DNA of 64,000 bases, taken from the NCBI RefSeq assembly GCF_002157875.1, contig NZ_CP021376.1, positions 1,240,001 to 1,304,000 of the forward strand. The letters run 5' to 3'. This document shows positions 1-8,366 of the stretch, piece after piece. Under the pieces are notes generated by a model. It did no database searches, had not been told where the DNA came from, and saw only the letters and a list, made by a program, of their open reading frames with translations. Each line of letters opens with the position of its first letter. Positions within the stretch are counted from its first letter, which is position 1. A program made the position numbers and the translations under genes. Origin of the DNA: Oceanisphaera avium (lineage in GTDB: Bacteria; Pseudomonadota; Gammaproteobacteria; Enterobacterales; Aeromonadaceae).

Positions 1-74
1 ATAGGTTAATTTAATAATCGTGGCCCTGAATAAGGGACACGTTAGATTATATTTTGTTGATAAGGGAAGTCCCA

Positions 75-1952
75 TTGATAAATCTGGATGAGATCAGAGC
101 TCAAATCACTCGCTTAGACAAGGAGCTATTAACGCTGCTGGCTAAACGCAAAGGCTTAAGCTTAGATGTGGCGCGCAGCAAATTACAACACCCACGCCCA
201 ATTCGTGACCAAGAACGCGAGCAAGCGCTGTTAGTAGAGCTGATTAATCAAGGGCGCGCGCTTGGCTTAGATGCCCATTATGTGACGCAGATTTATCACA
301 CCATTATTGAAGACTCGGTATTATCACAACAAGCCCTGCTACAAGAGGTGTTAAATCCACAAGCCAGTAGCCCGGCCATTAGCGTGGCCTTTTTAGGCTT
401 GCGTGGCTCTTATTCTAATATGGCGGCTCGTAAGTATTTATCGCGCTATAAAGCCACCTTAGTTGAGCATAACTGCGAAAGCTTTCAGCAAATTTTTGAC
501 ACGGTAGAATCCGGCCAAGCGCAATATGGCATTTTGCCAATTGAGAACACCAGCTCCGGCGCCATTAATGATGTGTTTGATCTTATTCAACACACCAGCC
601 TGTCCATTGTGGGTGAGCTTACTCAGCCCATAGAACATTGTTTATTAGTCGCGGTAGACACAGAAGTGAGTAAGCTCAGCACGCTTTATACTCATCCCCA
701 AGTGTATCAGCAATGCTCACAATATCTGTCTACCTTGCCTGGCGTAAAAGTGGAGTTTTGTGCCGCCTCTTCTAATGCCATGGAATTAGTCGCGCAGTTA
801 AGACGCCCTGATATTGGCGCTATGGGCAGTGCCGATGGCGGTGCGCTACATGGCCTCACCCCCTTAGTGAGTGGGTTGGCTAATCAAAAGCAAAATATGA
901 CCCGCTTTATTGTGGTGGCAAGAAAGCCTGTAGAAGTGGCCATGCAAATCCCGGCTAAAACCAGTTTTATTATGTCTACGGGTCAACAAAGTGGCGCCTT
1001 AGTCGAAACCTTATTAGTGCTGCGCAATCATGATATTCCCATGACGAAGCTGCAATCTCGCCCTATTATCGGTAATCCGTGGGAAGAGATGTTTTATGTA
1101 GATGTAGCGGCAAATGTAAATAGCCCCGCGATGCAAGCGGCGCTGAGCGAGCTAAAAGACATAGTGCACTTTATTAAAATTTTAGGCTGCTACCCTAGCG
1201 ATGAAGTGAGCCCAACTCGTATCTCTTCTAAGCTGCTCAATCAAAGCCCTGCGCCTATTGAGCCTAATGCTTCAGCCCCGCTTAAAAGCCCCACACTGGC
1301 CTTACAAGTCGGTCGCTTTAGCGTAAGCCCACAAGAGCCTTTATTAGCGGTGCTCCTTACTCAGTGGCCAGAGCGAGTGAGCTTAGCGGAAGTGGCACGC
1401 CAAATTAAAGAACAAGGCGGCCATGTGTTAGGCGTGCCTTGTTTTGGTGAAGGTGATAGTCAATTTGAGCAATCGCGTTTACAACAACTCAGCGAAGTAG
1501 CGAAACAGTTTGATTTAGCGACCTTAACCTACGTTCATAATAGTGAGCAATTACCTCGTGCTGCCGAGTCCTTAGATGTGCTGCTACTCGCGCCAAATGA
1601 GGGCGCGCGTGAAGCCTTGCTCACAGCGGCGGGACGCAGCACCCGACCTGTGCTGTTACCCTTAGCCGAGAGCCATGCTCAAACCTTGGCCGATGCCGAG
1701 CGTTTATTAGCCCAAGGCAACCAACAGCTCGCCTTAATAGATACGCAAAGTCGACCCTTAGCCGACTTATTACGTTTACAACAACACACTCGGCTGCCTT
1801 TATTAAGCCAACTAGCACCACAAGAGGATGTGCTGGCAGAGTTAGGCGTGGTGTTAAAAGGCGTGGGCATTCAAGGGTTTTGCTTAAGCGTGGAAGATGA
1901 AGATAACTTGCACGCTTTGGGTCAATTAGCGCAGCGCTTATATCAAGATTAA
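75..1952 (+). CDS. pheA: Bifunctional chorismate mutase / prephenate dehydratase with extra C-terminal domain
   Basis: Converts chorismate to prephenate and then phenylpyruvate, the committed steps to phenylalanine. From the start used here: AroQ-type chorismate mutase at about residues 1-85, prephenate dehydratase at about 102-280 with the catalytic TRF motif (NMTRFIVV), and an ACT regulatory domain at about 295-375 with GALV and an ESRP-like QSRP, the Phe-binding motifs. At 625 residues it is some 240 longer than the usual 385-390. The extra C-terminal part aligns by eye with class I DAHP synthases but lacks their catalytic residues (see findings). TTG at 75 is chosen over TTG at 54 because AAGGGA lies 7-8 bases upstream and the protein then begins like E. 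coli PheA. An imperfect hairpin at 19-41 precedes the gene; it lacks a clean T-run, so attenuation is not established. Confidence 0.95.
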   Translation: MINLDEIRAQITRLDKELLTLLAKRKGLSLDVARSKLQHPRPIRDQEREQALLVELINQGRALGLDAHYVTQIYHTIIEDSVLSQQALLQEVLNPQASSPAISVAFLGLRGSYSNMAARKYLSRYKATLVEHNCESFQQIFDTVESGQAQYGILPIENTSSGAINDVFDLIQHTSLSIVGELTQPIEHCLLVAVDTEVSKLSTLYTHPQVYQQCSQYLSTLPGVKVEFCAASSNAMELVAQLRRPDIGAMGSADGGALHGLTPLVSGLANQKQNMTRFIVVARKPVEVAMQIPAKTSFIMSTGQQSGALVETLLVLRNHDIPMTKLQSRPIIGNPWEEMFYVDVAANVNSPAMQAALSELKDIVHFIKILGCYPSDEVSPTRISSKLLNQSPAPIEPNASAPLKSPTLALQVGRFSVSPQEPLLAVLLTQWPERVSLAEVARQIKEQGGHVLGVPCFGEGDSQFEQSRLQQLSEVAKQFDLATLTYVHNSEQLPRAAESLDVLLLAPNEGAREALLTAAGRSTRPVLLPLAESHAQTLADAERLLAQGNQQLALIDTQSRPLADLLRLQQHTRLPLLSQLAPQEDVLAELGVVLKGVGIQGFCLSVEDEDNLHALGQLAQRLYQD

Positions 1953-1978
1953 TATAACAACCGCGCCCTCCCTATAAA

Positions 1979-2009
1979 AAAACCGAGCCATAACCAGCTC
2001 GGTTTTTTT
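1979..2009. terminator. Intrinsic terminator after pheA
   Basis: A ten-base-pair stem, AAAACCGAGC (1979-1988) with GCTCGGTTTT (1996-2005), a seven-base loop and a run of T. The flanking A and T tracts let it work in both directions, but it most directly ends pheA transcription. Confidence 0.85.
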
Positions 2010-2028
2010 AAAGATTAAAGATTTCTTA

Positions 2029-2249
2029 GCCACGGAATACTCGGAAAATAAGCCAAAGTAACAATTAAAGAGCTGCTCTGGCATGGGCAGAAGTAAGCTA
2101 AGCCTTGTAACTCTACTTTTAGCAGCAGTCTCAGCTAAGCAGAGTGGGAATAAGGGAATATTAACTTACTAGCAGCTGAACGCTTTACTATCTATCTTAT
2201 TCATAAAGTTTTTTAGATTTAAAGTCTCTTTTTCAGTGTATTCCGTGGC
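2029..2249. repeat. Palindromic intergenic element, copy 1
   Basis: The left end GCCACGGAATAC (2029-2040) is inverted as GTATTCCGTGGC (2238-2249). The same ends enclose elements at 43871-43999 and 62176-62280. The interior here (about 200 bases) has no convincing ORF and shows no obvious similarity to the other two interiors. It fills the convergent gap between pheA and tyrA. Confidence 0.7.
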
Positions 2250-2298
2250 GAAAATAGGCTTTTTATATACCTAGCTAACTGCTTAGATTTGTAAAAAA

Positions 2299-2328
2299 TA
2301 AAAACCGAGCCACAAGCTCGGTTTTTTA
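2299..2328. terminator. Bidirectional terminator between pheA and tyrA (tyrA side)
   Basis: Stem AAAACCGAGC (2301-2310) with GCTCGGTTTT (2316-2325), loop CACAA, followed by T on + and by a T-rich stretch on -. It lies 36 bases beyond the tyrA stop. Its stem is the same sequence as in the terminator at 1979-2009. Confidence 0.85.
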
Positions 2329-2363
2329 TTAGACTAATTTTTCTAAGCAATGAGTGCTAGCCG

Positions 2364-3500
2364 TTACTCTTCATCGCCGTGATGGCGGCTATCGTTAGCT
2401 TGCGCTAATAGGTTACGACTTTCTTTAAGGAAAGTTTGCGCATACTCACCAAAAAAATCACTCACGGTCGAAAATTGCTCCACAAACGCTTGGCGATCAC
2501 CTTGTTCGAGCTGAGTCAGTAACTCCCCAAAACGAGAATGATAACGGCGGATCATGGCTAAGTTTTCTGGCGAAGATAAAATAATATCTGCATATAAATT
2601 GGAGTCTTGCGCAAATAAGCGCCCGACCATTGCCAGCTCTAAGCGATAAATAGGTGAGCTTAAACGCAGCAGTTGGGCTAAGTCTGCTTGCTCGGCACAC
2701 AAATGCGCGCCGTAGGCAAAGCTGGTAAAGTGGCGCAACGCTTGGACTAAGCTCATGGCATTATCGTGCTCTTTCGCATCAACGGCTTGTAAACGCGTCC
2801 CCCATATACGCATTTGATCCAGTAGCCACTGATATTGCTCACTATCGCGGCCTTCACTGTAGATAATCACTTGCTTAGCCAAACTGGGGACATCTGGGCC
2901 AAACATAGGGTGTAAGCCTAAGACGGGGCCACTATGACTAGCCATCATGGCCGCGAGCGGCTCAGCTTTAATACTGGTTAAGTCAACGAGCACGCAATCG
3001 GCAGGCAGCGGCGGTAATTGCTTAATAATCGCGACCGTTTGCTCAATGGGCACTGCTATTACTACTAAGCCGGCATCGCTCACTAATGACTCGGCATCCT
3101 CCCAGTCATCTTTTTCTAAGATGCACACTTGATAGCCTGAAAGGCTAAGCAAATGGGAAAATAAACTTCCCAGCTGGCCGGCACCACCCACCACCACTAC
3201 TTTACTCAGCGCTGGGTTCATGCACTTAAAGCCAGTGTCATTTTCACTGGCGTAAGACTCGCGCATAAAACGACGCAAGACATCTTCAATTAAATCAGGC
3301 GGCACCCCTTGCGCTTGTGCTTCGGCGCGACGCTTTGCCAACATACTGGCTTCTCGGTCGGGGGCATAAATAGGCACGCCTTGGCGGCTTTTAACTTCGC
3401 CAACCCCAGCTACTAGCTTTAAACGTCGAGCAAATAAAGCCACTAGCTCTTGATCTACTTCATCTATTTGGTCCCGTAGGACGGCTAACTCATCTACCAT
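2364..3500 (-). CDS. tyrA: Bifunctional chorismate mutase / prephenate dehydrogenase
   Basis: Makes 4-hydroxyphenylpyruvate from chorismate via prephenate for tyrosine synthesis. An AroQ-type mutase domain (about 1-80) is followed by an NAD-binding dehydrogenase with the dinucleotide motif [11 protein letters not shown] and the catalytic-histidine segment GLHPMFGPD. Length and sequence track E. coli TyrA (373 aa) throughout. The start is set at 3500, where the protein begins [16 protein letters not shown] like E. coli; an ATG at 3509 is also possible. The longer open frame to 3530 would place the start codon inside a terminator stem (3513-3549). It lies downstream of aroF in the same direction, the aroF-tyrA order of enterics. 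Confidence 0.95.
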   Translation of the reverse strand: MVDELAVLRDQIDEVDQELVALFARRLKLVAGVGEVKSRQGVPIYAPDREASMLAKRRAEAQAQGVPPDLIEDVLRRFMRESYASENDTGFKCMNPALSKVVVVGGAGQLGSLFSHLLSLSGYQVCILEKDDWEDAESLVSDAGLVVIAVPIEQTVAIIKQLPPLPADCVLVDLTSIKAEPLAAMMASHSGPVLGLHPMFGPDVPSLAKQVIIYSEGRDSEQYQWLLDQMRIWGTRLQAVDAKEHDNAMSLVQALRHFTSFAYGAHLCAEQADLAQLLRLSSPIYRLELAMVGRLFAQDSNLYADIILSSPENLAMIRRYHSRFGELLTQLEQGDRQAFVEQFSTVSDFFGEYAQTFLKESRNLLAQANDSRHHGDEE

Positions 3501-3512
3501 TGGCTTCATCCC

Positions 3513-3550
3513 AAATAAAAAGCACCGCACCCTTCCCGGACGCGGTGCTC
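3513..3550 (-). terminator. Intrinsic terminator/attenuator just upstream of tyrA
   Basis: On the minus strand, AGCACCGC (3549-3542) pairs with GCGGTGCT (3528-3521) around a 13-base loop, followed by TTTTATTT. It lies between aroF and tyrA, ending 12 bases before the tyrA ATG. A CATAAT -10-like hexamer sits just upstream of the stem at about 3552-3557. It could uncouple tyrA from aroF or act as an attenuator; the sequence alone does not decide. Confidence 0.7.
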
Positions 3551-3640
3551 TATTATGCCTGCAAACCTAAGCCTGAGACAGTCCAGTAACAAGGTTGGCA
3601 GTCGTTAATTTTAAAGCAAAACCTAAAGCGAGGTGTCACC

Positions 3641-4711
3641 TTAACCCAAGCGAGCTTTTAAAGGCGCCTTCAGTTGCTGGTGGCACCGCTCAAGTAAGTC
3701 GGCGGTGGTGTCCCAGTCGATACAGGCATCGGTAATAGACACGCCATATTGCATATCAGCACGATTTTGTTCGCTAGATTGATTACCTTCAAATAAGTGT
3801 GACTCTAGCATTACGCCCAAAATTGATTGATTACCTTCTTGAATTTGGCGCATCACGTTTTCAGTGACCAGCGGCTGTAAGCTGTAATCTTTATTAGAGT
3901 TACCATGGCTGCAATCCACCACTAAGTTAGGCACTAAATTTGCGTTTGTCATGGCTTTTTCTGCCAAGCTAATATTGACCGAATCATAGTTAGGTTGCTT
4001 GCCGCCACGCAAAATAACATGGCCATCGGGGTTGCCTTGGGTCACTAATAGCGCCACTTGGCCTTGTTGGTTAATTCCCATAAAAGCATGAGACTCGGCG
4101 GCGGCTTTTAAGGCATTAATGGCGGTACCCAAATTGCCATCGGTGCCGTTTTTAAAACCTACCGGCATTGATAAGCCCGAGGCCATCTCGCGGTGCGTTT
4201 GCGACTCAGTAGTGCGCGCGCCTATAGCAGACCAAGAAAATAGCTCGGCTAAGTATTGCGGGCTTATAGGGTCTAGCGCTTCAGTGGCTAACGGCAATTC
4301 TAATTCTGCTAACCAGCATAAGAGCTCACGTGCTTGGTGTAGGCCATATTCAATATCAAAGCTGCCATCAAGGTGAGGATCGTTAATAAAGCCTTTCCAG
4401 CCTACTGTGGTGCGCGGCTTTTCAAAGTACACCCGCATCACGATATAAAGCGTATCGCTATATTGATCATGGAGTTTTTTAAGGCGAGTGGCATATTCTT
4501 TTGCCGCGTCAATGTCATGGATAGAGCAAGGCCCACATACCACCAGCAAGCGATGGTCTTTGCGCTGAATAATATTAGACAGGGTTTGGCGTGCACCGGC
4601 GATAAAGTCCAATGCCGGTTGGGAAACCGGCAACTTAGCTTTCAATTCTGCGGGTGTGATCATTATCTTCTCGGAGCGAATATTAATATTATTCAGGGGG
4701 TCTTTTTGCAT
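3641..4711 (-). CDS. aroF: 3-deoxy-7-phosphoheptulonate (DAHP) synthase, class I, AroF-like
   Basis: Condenses phosphoenolpyruvate and erythrose 4-phosphate, the first step of the shikimate pathway. It is a full-length type I-alpha enzyme (356 aa) with the PEP-site KPRTTVGWKG, the GARTTESQTHRE block and the metal-site DCSHGNSNKD. It begins MQKDPLNN, matching the E. coli tyrosine-sensitive isozyme, including Asn8 that is known to affect tyrosine feedback. ATG 4711 is chosen because GAGG lies eight bases upstream (4720-4723); the frame stays open to 4735 without a better ribosome site. It probably heads an aroF-tyrA transcription unit. Confidence 0.93.
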   Translation of the reverse strand: MQKDPLNNINIRSEKIMITPAELKAKLPVSQPALDFIAGARQTLSNIIQRKDHRLLVVCGPCSIHDIDAAKEYATRLKKLHDQYSDTLYIVMRVYFEKPRTTVGWKGFINDPHLDGSFDIEYGLHQARELLCWLAELELPLATEALDPISPQYLAELFSWSAIGARTTESQTHREMASGLSMPVGFKNGTDGNLGTAINALKAAAESHAFMGINQQGQVALLVTQGNPDGHVILRGGKQPNYDSVNISLAEKAMTNANLVPNLVVDCSHGNSNKDYSLQPLVTENVMRQIQEGNQSILGVMLESHLFEGNQSSEQNRADMQYGVSITDACIDWDTTADLLERCHQQLKAPLKARLG

Positions 4712-4726
4712 GACAATATCCTCACA

Positions 4727-4751
4727 TGTAAACAAAACATTACCATTTATA
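4727..4751 (-). promoter_or_regulatory. Possible aroF promoter with weak TyrR box
   Basis: Positions 4727-4744 read TGTAAA-N6-ATTACC on +, ten of twelve matches to the TyrR box TGTAAA-N6-TTTACA and keeping the outer G and C. A TATAAA -10-like hexamer (minus strand, 4751-4746) overlaps its edge. A box over the transcription start would suit repression by TyrR with tyrosine. No tyrR gene is in the window. Confidence 0.35.
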
Positions 4752-5020
4752 AAAACAAATACAGTGCCTTGTTTGACATCTGACTATTCATTTTCTACGC
4801 ATTTATTCGCCTTAACAATTCACCTTAACAAGGCCAAGTCTAGTTGCAAAGCGCCAGCCCACTTAAACGACTAAATTTTCTTAACGCCGCCAGTTTTGCT
4901 TATAAAAGCAGCTATCTTGGAGAGTTGCCCACTCAGGTAGCCATAGCGAGCCTAGGCAAGATCTGCCATGATGCGCGGCTACTCTTTCAAGGCTGACTGA
5001 AGTAGAGGCTAACTTAAACT
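4752..5020. other. Divergent intergenic region, aroF / DUF502 gene
   Basis: About 270 bases between the aroF promoter and the repeat in front of the DUF502 gene. I see no conserved RNA, ORF or clear sigma-70 promoter here beyond the AT-rich stretch next to aroF. Confidence 0.5.
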
Positions 5021-5055
5021 TACAGAAACGGTTTACAGAAACGGTTTACAGAAAC
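5021..5055. repeat. 13-bp tandem repeat upstream of the DUF502 gene
   Basis: Units TACAGAAACGGTT at 5021-5033 and 5034-5046 plus a partial unit to 5055, then a degraded copy at about 5068. It ends about 27 bases before the ATG, so it lies in the promoter or leader. Confidence 0.75.
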
Positions 5056-5081
5056 TGATTTAGGTATACAGAGACTAACTT

Positions 5082-5675
5082 ATGCAACGACTGATCCGCT
5101 ACTTCTTTCAAGGCTTACTCACCTTATTGCCCTTTGTGCTCACCGTTTATTTGGTTTATTTAATTTTTACGGTGCTTAACGAAACGCTGTTTTCAGCTAT
5201 TGGCTCTTTATTGCGCCTCGCCATTCCTGCCTTAAGCGCCGGTTGGCTAGCAGACTTAGCCGGCGGCATAATCACGTTAACTGTCATCATTTTAACGGGC
5301 ATGTTTGCCTCTTTTTACTTTGGCCAATTTTTCTTAACCTTATTTGGCAAAGTGTTGAATCGCATCCCATTGGTTAAGCTAATTTATAACTCATTAAGCG
5401 ACCTATTTAACGCGCTCATTGGCGATAATAAACGCTTTAATCAACCCGTCGCGGTGAGTTTGCTACAGGGTGATGTACAAGTGATGGGCTTTATCACACG
5501 AGAGGATATGAGCGAGTTTGGCTTAGAAAATAAGGTGGCGGTATATTTGCCACAGTCTTATAACTTTGCCGGCAACCTTATTATGGTCGAACGCGATAAA
5601 ATACAGCTGCTAGAGGTCCCCGCCAGTAAAGTGACCACCTTTATTGTAAGCGGTGGCGTCACCGGGAAAAATTAA
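5082..5675 (+). CDS. DUF502 family inner-membrane protein
   Basis: 197 residues. Two strong hydrophobic segments (about 5-35 and 55-85) span the membrane and are followed by a soluble C-terminal half containing LVKLIYNSLSD and a conserved MGFITRED-like stretch, typical of the DUF502 family. Family members have no firmly established enzymatic role. The gene is monocistronic here, divergent from aroF and convergent with mlaA. The ribosome site is weak (AGAGA about nine bases upstream), but the ATG agrees with the family N-terminus. Confidence 0.8.
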   Translation: MQRLIRYFFQGLLTLLPFVLTVYLVYLIFTVLNETLFSAIGSLLRLAIPALSAGWLADLAGGIITLTVIILTGMFASFYFGQFFLTLFGKVLNRIPLVKLIYNSLSDLFNALIGDNKRFNQPVAVSLLQGDVQVMGFITREDMSEFGLENKVAVYLPQSYNFAGNLIMVERDKIQLLEVPASKVTTFIVSGGVTGKN

Positions 5676-5696
5676 GCCTCTAGAAGATAAAAGAGA

Positions 5697-5720
5697 TGAG
5701 GAGCCACACCTAGCTCCTCA
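5697..5720. terminator. Stem-loop between convergent DUF502 gene and mlaA
   Basis: TGAGGAGC pairs with GCTCCTCA around CACACCTA. No long T-run follows on either strand, so it may be a weak terminator or an mRNA 3' hairpin. Confidence 0.45.
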
Positions 5721-5748
5721 GCGCTTACTATTTAGGACTTACTCAGCA

Positions 5749-6579
5749 TTAGCCGTCTATCTCATCCATAAAATCAGATAAGTCGTCATCTTCAGCAGTG
5801 CTTACCTTGCCCACTTTAGCGTCTTGATACTGTAAATACAGATCCTTAGTTAAGCCATAAGGATCCAGCGCATTATCTATAATGGGCTCACGTTCAATAA
5901 GCTCACTGCGCTCATATAAGCCATTGAGAGCAAATTTTCCGGCACGCATGGCAAAGGTCATTAAATCGTAAGGAAAATATAAAGTATCGACAAAATCCCC
6001 AGATAACTCACGCAAGGTGGTAGGCCCATATAAGGGCACCATTAAAAACGGGCCATTGCCCACACCTAACTGCCCTAGCACCTGACTAAAGTCTTTGCTA
6101 CGACGAGATAAGGTCATTTTCTCGGCGACATCAAAAAAGCCTAAGATGCCCACTGTGCTATTAATACCAAAGCGCACTAGGTTAGTTCCCGCCCCCACCA
6201 TATCGCCGGTTAGGAGATGATTCACAAAACTGGCGGGCTCTTCTAAGTTTAACACCACATTTTGCACTCCTTCGCGGATAGGCACAGCCACATAATCTGC
6301 ATAAGCGTGGGCAGCAGGTCGCACTAGGTAGGGATCAAGCACATCATAGTTCACCACCCAAGCCGCGCGGTTAACTGGCTCAAAGGGATCTCGGGCATCC
6401 GCAGCAGCAGAGTAAGCCCTGTCTATAGGCTGAGTTTCGCTAAAAGGGTCGTGTAATTGTTGCTGAAACTCTCGCTGTTGGGCGTTGAGTTGGCCAGACT
6501 GAGTATCTGAGTGATTAGCGTTTGGGCTTGCACAACCGACTAACAGTAAGCTGGCGAGCAGGAGCGTTTTTTGCCACAT
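5749..6579 (-). CDS. mlaA: MlaA (VacJ) outer-membrane phospholipid-transport lipoprotein
   Basis: 276 residues. A lipoprotein signal peptide ends in LLLVGC, so Cys16 should be acylated. The MlaA domain starts at DPFEPVNRAAW and contains the family core (NLVRFGINSTVGILGFFD and GPFLMVPLYGPTTLRE). MlaA works with porins and MlaC to remove mislocalised phospholipids from the outer leaflet. The acidic C-terminal tail is usual. It lies just downstream of the ccm operon on the same strand but is separated from it by a terminator. Confidence 0.93.
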   Translation of the reverse strand: MWQKTLLLASLLLVGCASPNANHSDTQSGQLNAQQREFQQQLHDPFSETQPIDRAYSAAADARDPFEPVNRAAWVVNYDVLDPYLVRPAAHAYADYVAVPIREGVQNVVLNLEEPASFVNHLLTGDMVGAGTNLVRFGINSTVGILGFFDVAEKMTLSRRSKDFSQVLGQLGVGNGPFLMVPLYGPTTLRELSGDFVDTLYFPYDLMTFAMRAGKFALNGLYERSELIEREPIIDNALDPYGLTKDLYLQYQDAKVGKVSTAEDDDLSDFMDEIDG

Positions 6580-6619
6580 AATGAGTGCCTTACAACTGTG
6601 GAGTTATCTTATTATTATG

Positions 6620-6646
6620 CAAAACCGGCCAAGGTGGCCGGTTTAA
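6620..6646 (-). terminator. Terminator of the ccm operon
   Basis: AAACCGGCC (6622-6630) pairs with GGCCGGTTT (6636-6644), loop of five. The T-run reads on the minus strand, directly after ccmI and before mlaA. Confidence 0.8.
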
Positions 6647-6676
6647 AATAATGCCGTGTAATTAATGGGAGCTAAG

Positions 6677-7879
6677 TTAGAGTTCGGTATCGATCACTAC
6701 CGATAACTGGCGATCCTCGTCGGTATTAAGCACACCGCTTCGTCCCTCCCAGGCTCCTTTTTTATCACTTACATTGCCACTGGGCGCGAGACGAGCCTTA
6801 ATAATAACGTTATCAAAACCATTAAGATTCACGTTGGGGCGCATGGCATCGCTATTAGATAAGGTCACGGTCAGTGGAAAAGTGGGATTTTCAATACGCT
6901 GAGCCACAATAGGCACATCGTCTCCGCCTGCATCCATGGCATAGACAAATAAAATCGCGCCAGGATGATACGGCGTATTGCTGTCGGTATTCACTTCAAC
7001 TTGATAACGCGGGCCTGTCACATCCGCTTGATCATCTTCGCCTAAGCGCTGATTAATTAAATCAGTCCAATACTCGCCCTCTTCATGAACTTGACTATCG
7101 GGCGCGGCACGTTCTAGTACTTGCTCCCAGCGAGCAAGCGCACCACTGAGGTTATTTTGCTGCATCGCCATTAGAGCAAATACTCGCCACGCGGCTAAGT
7201 TATTGGCATCTTTAGCCAGCTCTTTTTTAATAATGTTTTCCGCGCGCAGCTCTTCACCCGACATGGCCAAGGCTTGGGCATAAGGCACCATTAGGGTTTC
7301 TGGCGTGTCAGTAAGGCGCATAGCTTTTTCTAATGCTTCTTGCGCATTTTCGCCGTCTCCTAACTCTAGCGCAAGGCGACCCGATAACCACCAGCCTTCA
7401 TAGCGATCACCGTATTGGTATAATTTAGTGCGCAGCGCCAATAAGAATTCGACTTTTTCTTCCGGCGATAAGGGCTCTTGGGTATATTTTTGAGCAAGCT
7501 CGCCTAAGCGCTCACTGCTGTCTTGCCAGTCGCTTACTTTGTCATACGCCCCCATCTGAAAATAGCCCACATACGCCACAAGGATCACAATGACCACCGC
7601 CGGTAGCCATAACATGATGCTGCGCTTATGGTGCTGGGGTTGTTCTACCACGACATCATCTAATAAGCTTTGCTTGAGCTCTTGAGTAGCTAACTCACCC
7701 TCTTCCAGTAAGCCAAGCTCGCGGTCTTGCTCTAACTCTTGTAAGCGCTGCTTATATAACTGGGTGTTAAGCTGGTTTCGGCTTTGGCTGGACTCGGCAC
7801 GTCCTCGAGTCAGCGGTAAGATAATGACCAATGCCAATATCAGCGTCAGTATGATGCTGCCAATCCAAAATAATATCAT
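6677..7879 (-). CDS. ccmI: Cytochrome c maturation protein CcmI
   Basis: 400 residues. It has an N-terminal membrane segment (1-22), a cytoplasmic loop, a second membrane segment near 93-113 and a periplasmic TPR domain (about 140-270), then a C-terminal beta-rich domain. CcmI chaperones apocytochrome c to the CcmF/H haem ligation complex. It is the last gene of the ccm operon, one base beyond the ccmH stop. Confidence 0.92.
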   Translation of the reverse strand: MILFWIGSIILTLILALVIILPLTRGRAESSQSRNQLNTQLYKQRLQELEQDRELGLLEEGELATQELKQSLLDDVVVEQPQHHKRSIMLWLPAVVIVILVAYVGYFQMGAYDKVSDWQDSSERLGELAQKYTQEPLSPEEKVEFLLALRTKLYQYGDRYEGWWLSGRLALELGDGENAQEALEKAMRLTDTPETLMVPYAQALAMSGEELRAENIIKKELAKDANNLAAWRVFALMAMQQNNLSGALARWEQVLERAAPDSQVHEEGEYWTDLINQRLGEDDQADVTGPRYQVEVNTDSNTPYHPGAILFVYAMDAGGDDVPIVAQRIENPTFPLTVTLSNSDAMRPNVNLNGFDNVIIKARLAPSGNVSDKKGAWEGRSGVLNTDEDRQLSVVIDTEL

Positions 7880-7880
7880 A

Positions 7881-8363
7881 TTAATTCTCTTTGTCTTTAT
7901 TCAGCAATTCATTGAGCTGCGCTTCTTGCTCATCTGTCAGTGACATATCTCTGGTGGTTTTAGATGATGTTCGGGTACGACGTATCACAATAAACAATCC
8001 CACCAGTATCACTAGCACAGGGCCAAACCATAAAATCATGGTTGAGGCCATAAATGGCGGCTTATATAGAATAAAGTTGCCATAACGAGCGGCCATATAA
8101 TCAATGACCTCTTGCTTACTCTTACCTTGTTGCAGCATTTCATAGGACTTATCGCGCAAGTCTTTTGCTAATTCTGCATCTGAGTCACCAATATCTTGGT
8201 TTTGACACTTAGGACAACGTAGCTCTTTAGTTAGCTCATGAAAAACTTGCTCTTGTTCGGGAGAGCTAAACTCATAAATACTGGTTGAGGCCATGGCGGG
8301 TGTGAGCGCCAGTAGTGGCAAACATAAACTGGTTAACAACACTAATATCGAGCGAACACGCAT
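7881..8363 (-). CDS. ccmH: Cytochrome c maturation protein CcmH
   Basis: 160 residues. A cleavable signal peptide ends near Ala25. The redox motif LRCPKCQNQ gives Cys50 and Cys53, which reduce the apocytochrome CXXCH cysteines. One membrane anchor lies at about 105-125. The length is that of the short CcmH found where CcmI is a separate gene. It overlaps no neighbour and sits three bases after ccmG. Confidence 0.93.
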   Translation of the reverse strand: MRVRSILVLLTSLCLPLLALTPAMASTSIYEFSSPEQEQVFHELTKELRCPKCQNQDIGDSDAELAKDLRDKSYEMLQQGKSKQEVIDYMAARYGNFILYKPPFMASTMILWFGPVLVILVGLFIVIRRTRTSSKTTRDMSLTDEQEAQLNELLNKDKEN

Positions 8364-8366
8364 GTT

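Noticed and set aside
3501..3530. Ten-residue N-terminal extension of TyrA
   Set aside because: The extra codons lie in the terminator T-run and stem and do not match TyrA homologues; ATG 3500 does.
4373..4783. 136-codon ORF antisense to aroF
   Set aside because: Opposite a highly conserved enzyme gene, no recognisable domain and no ribosome site.
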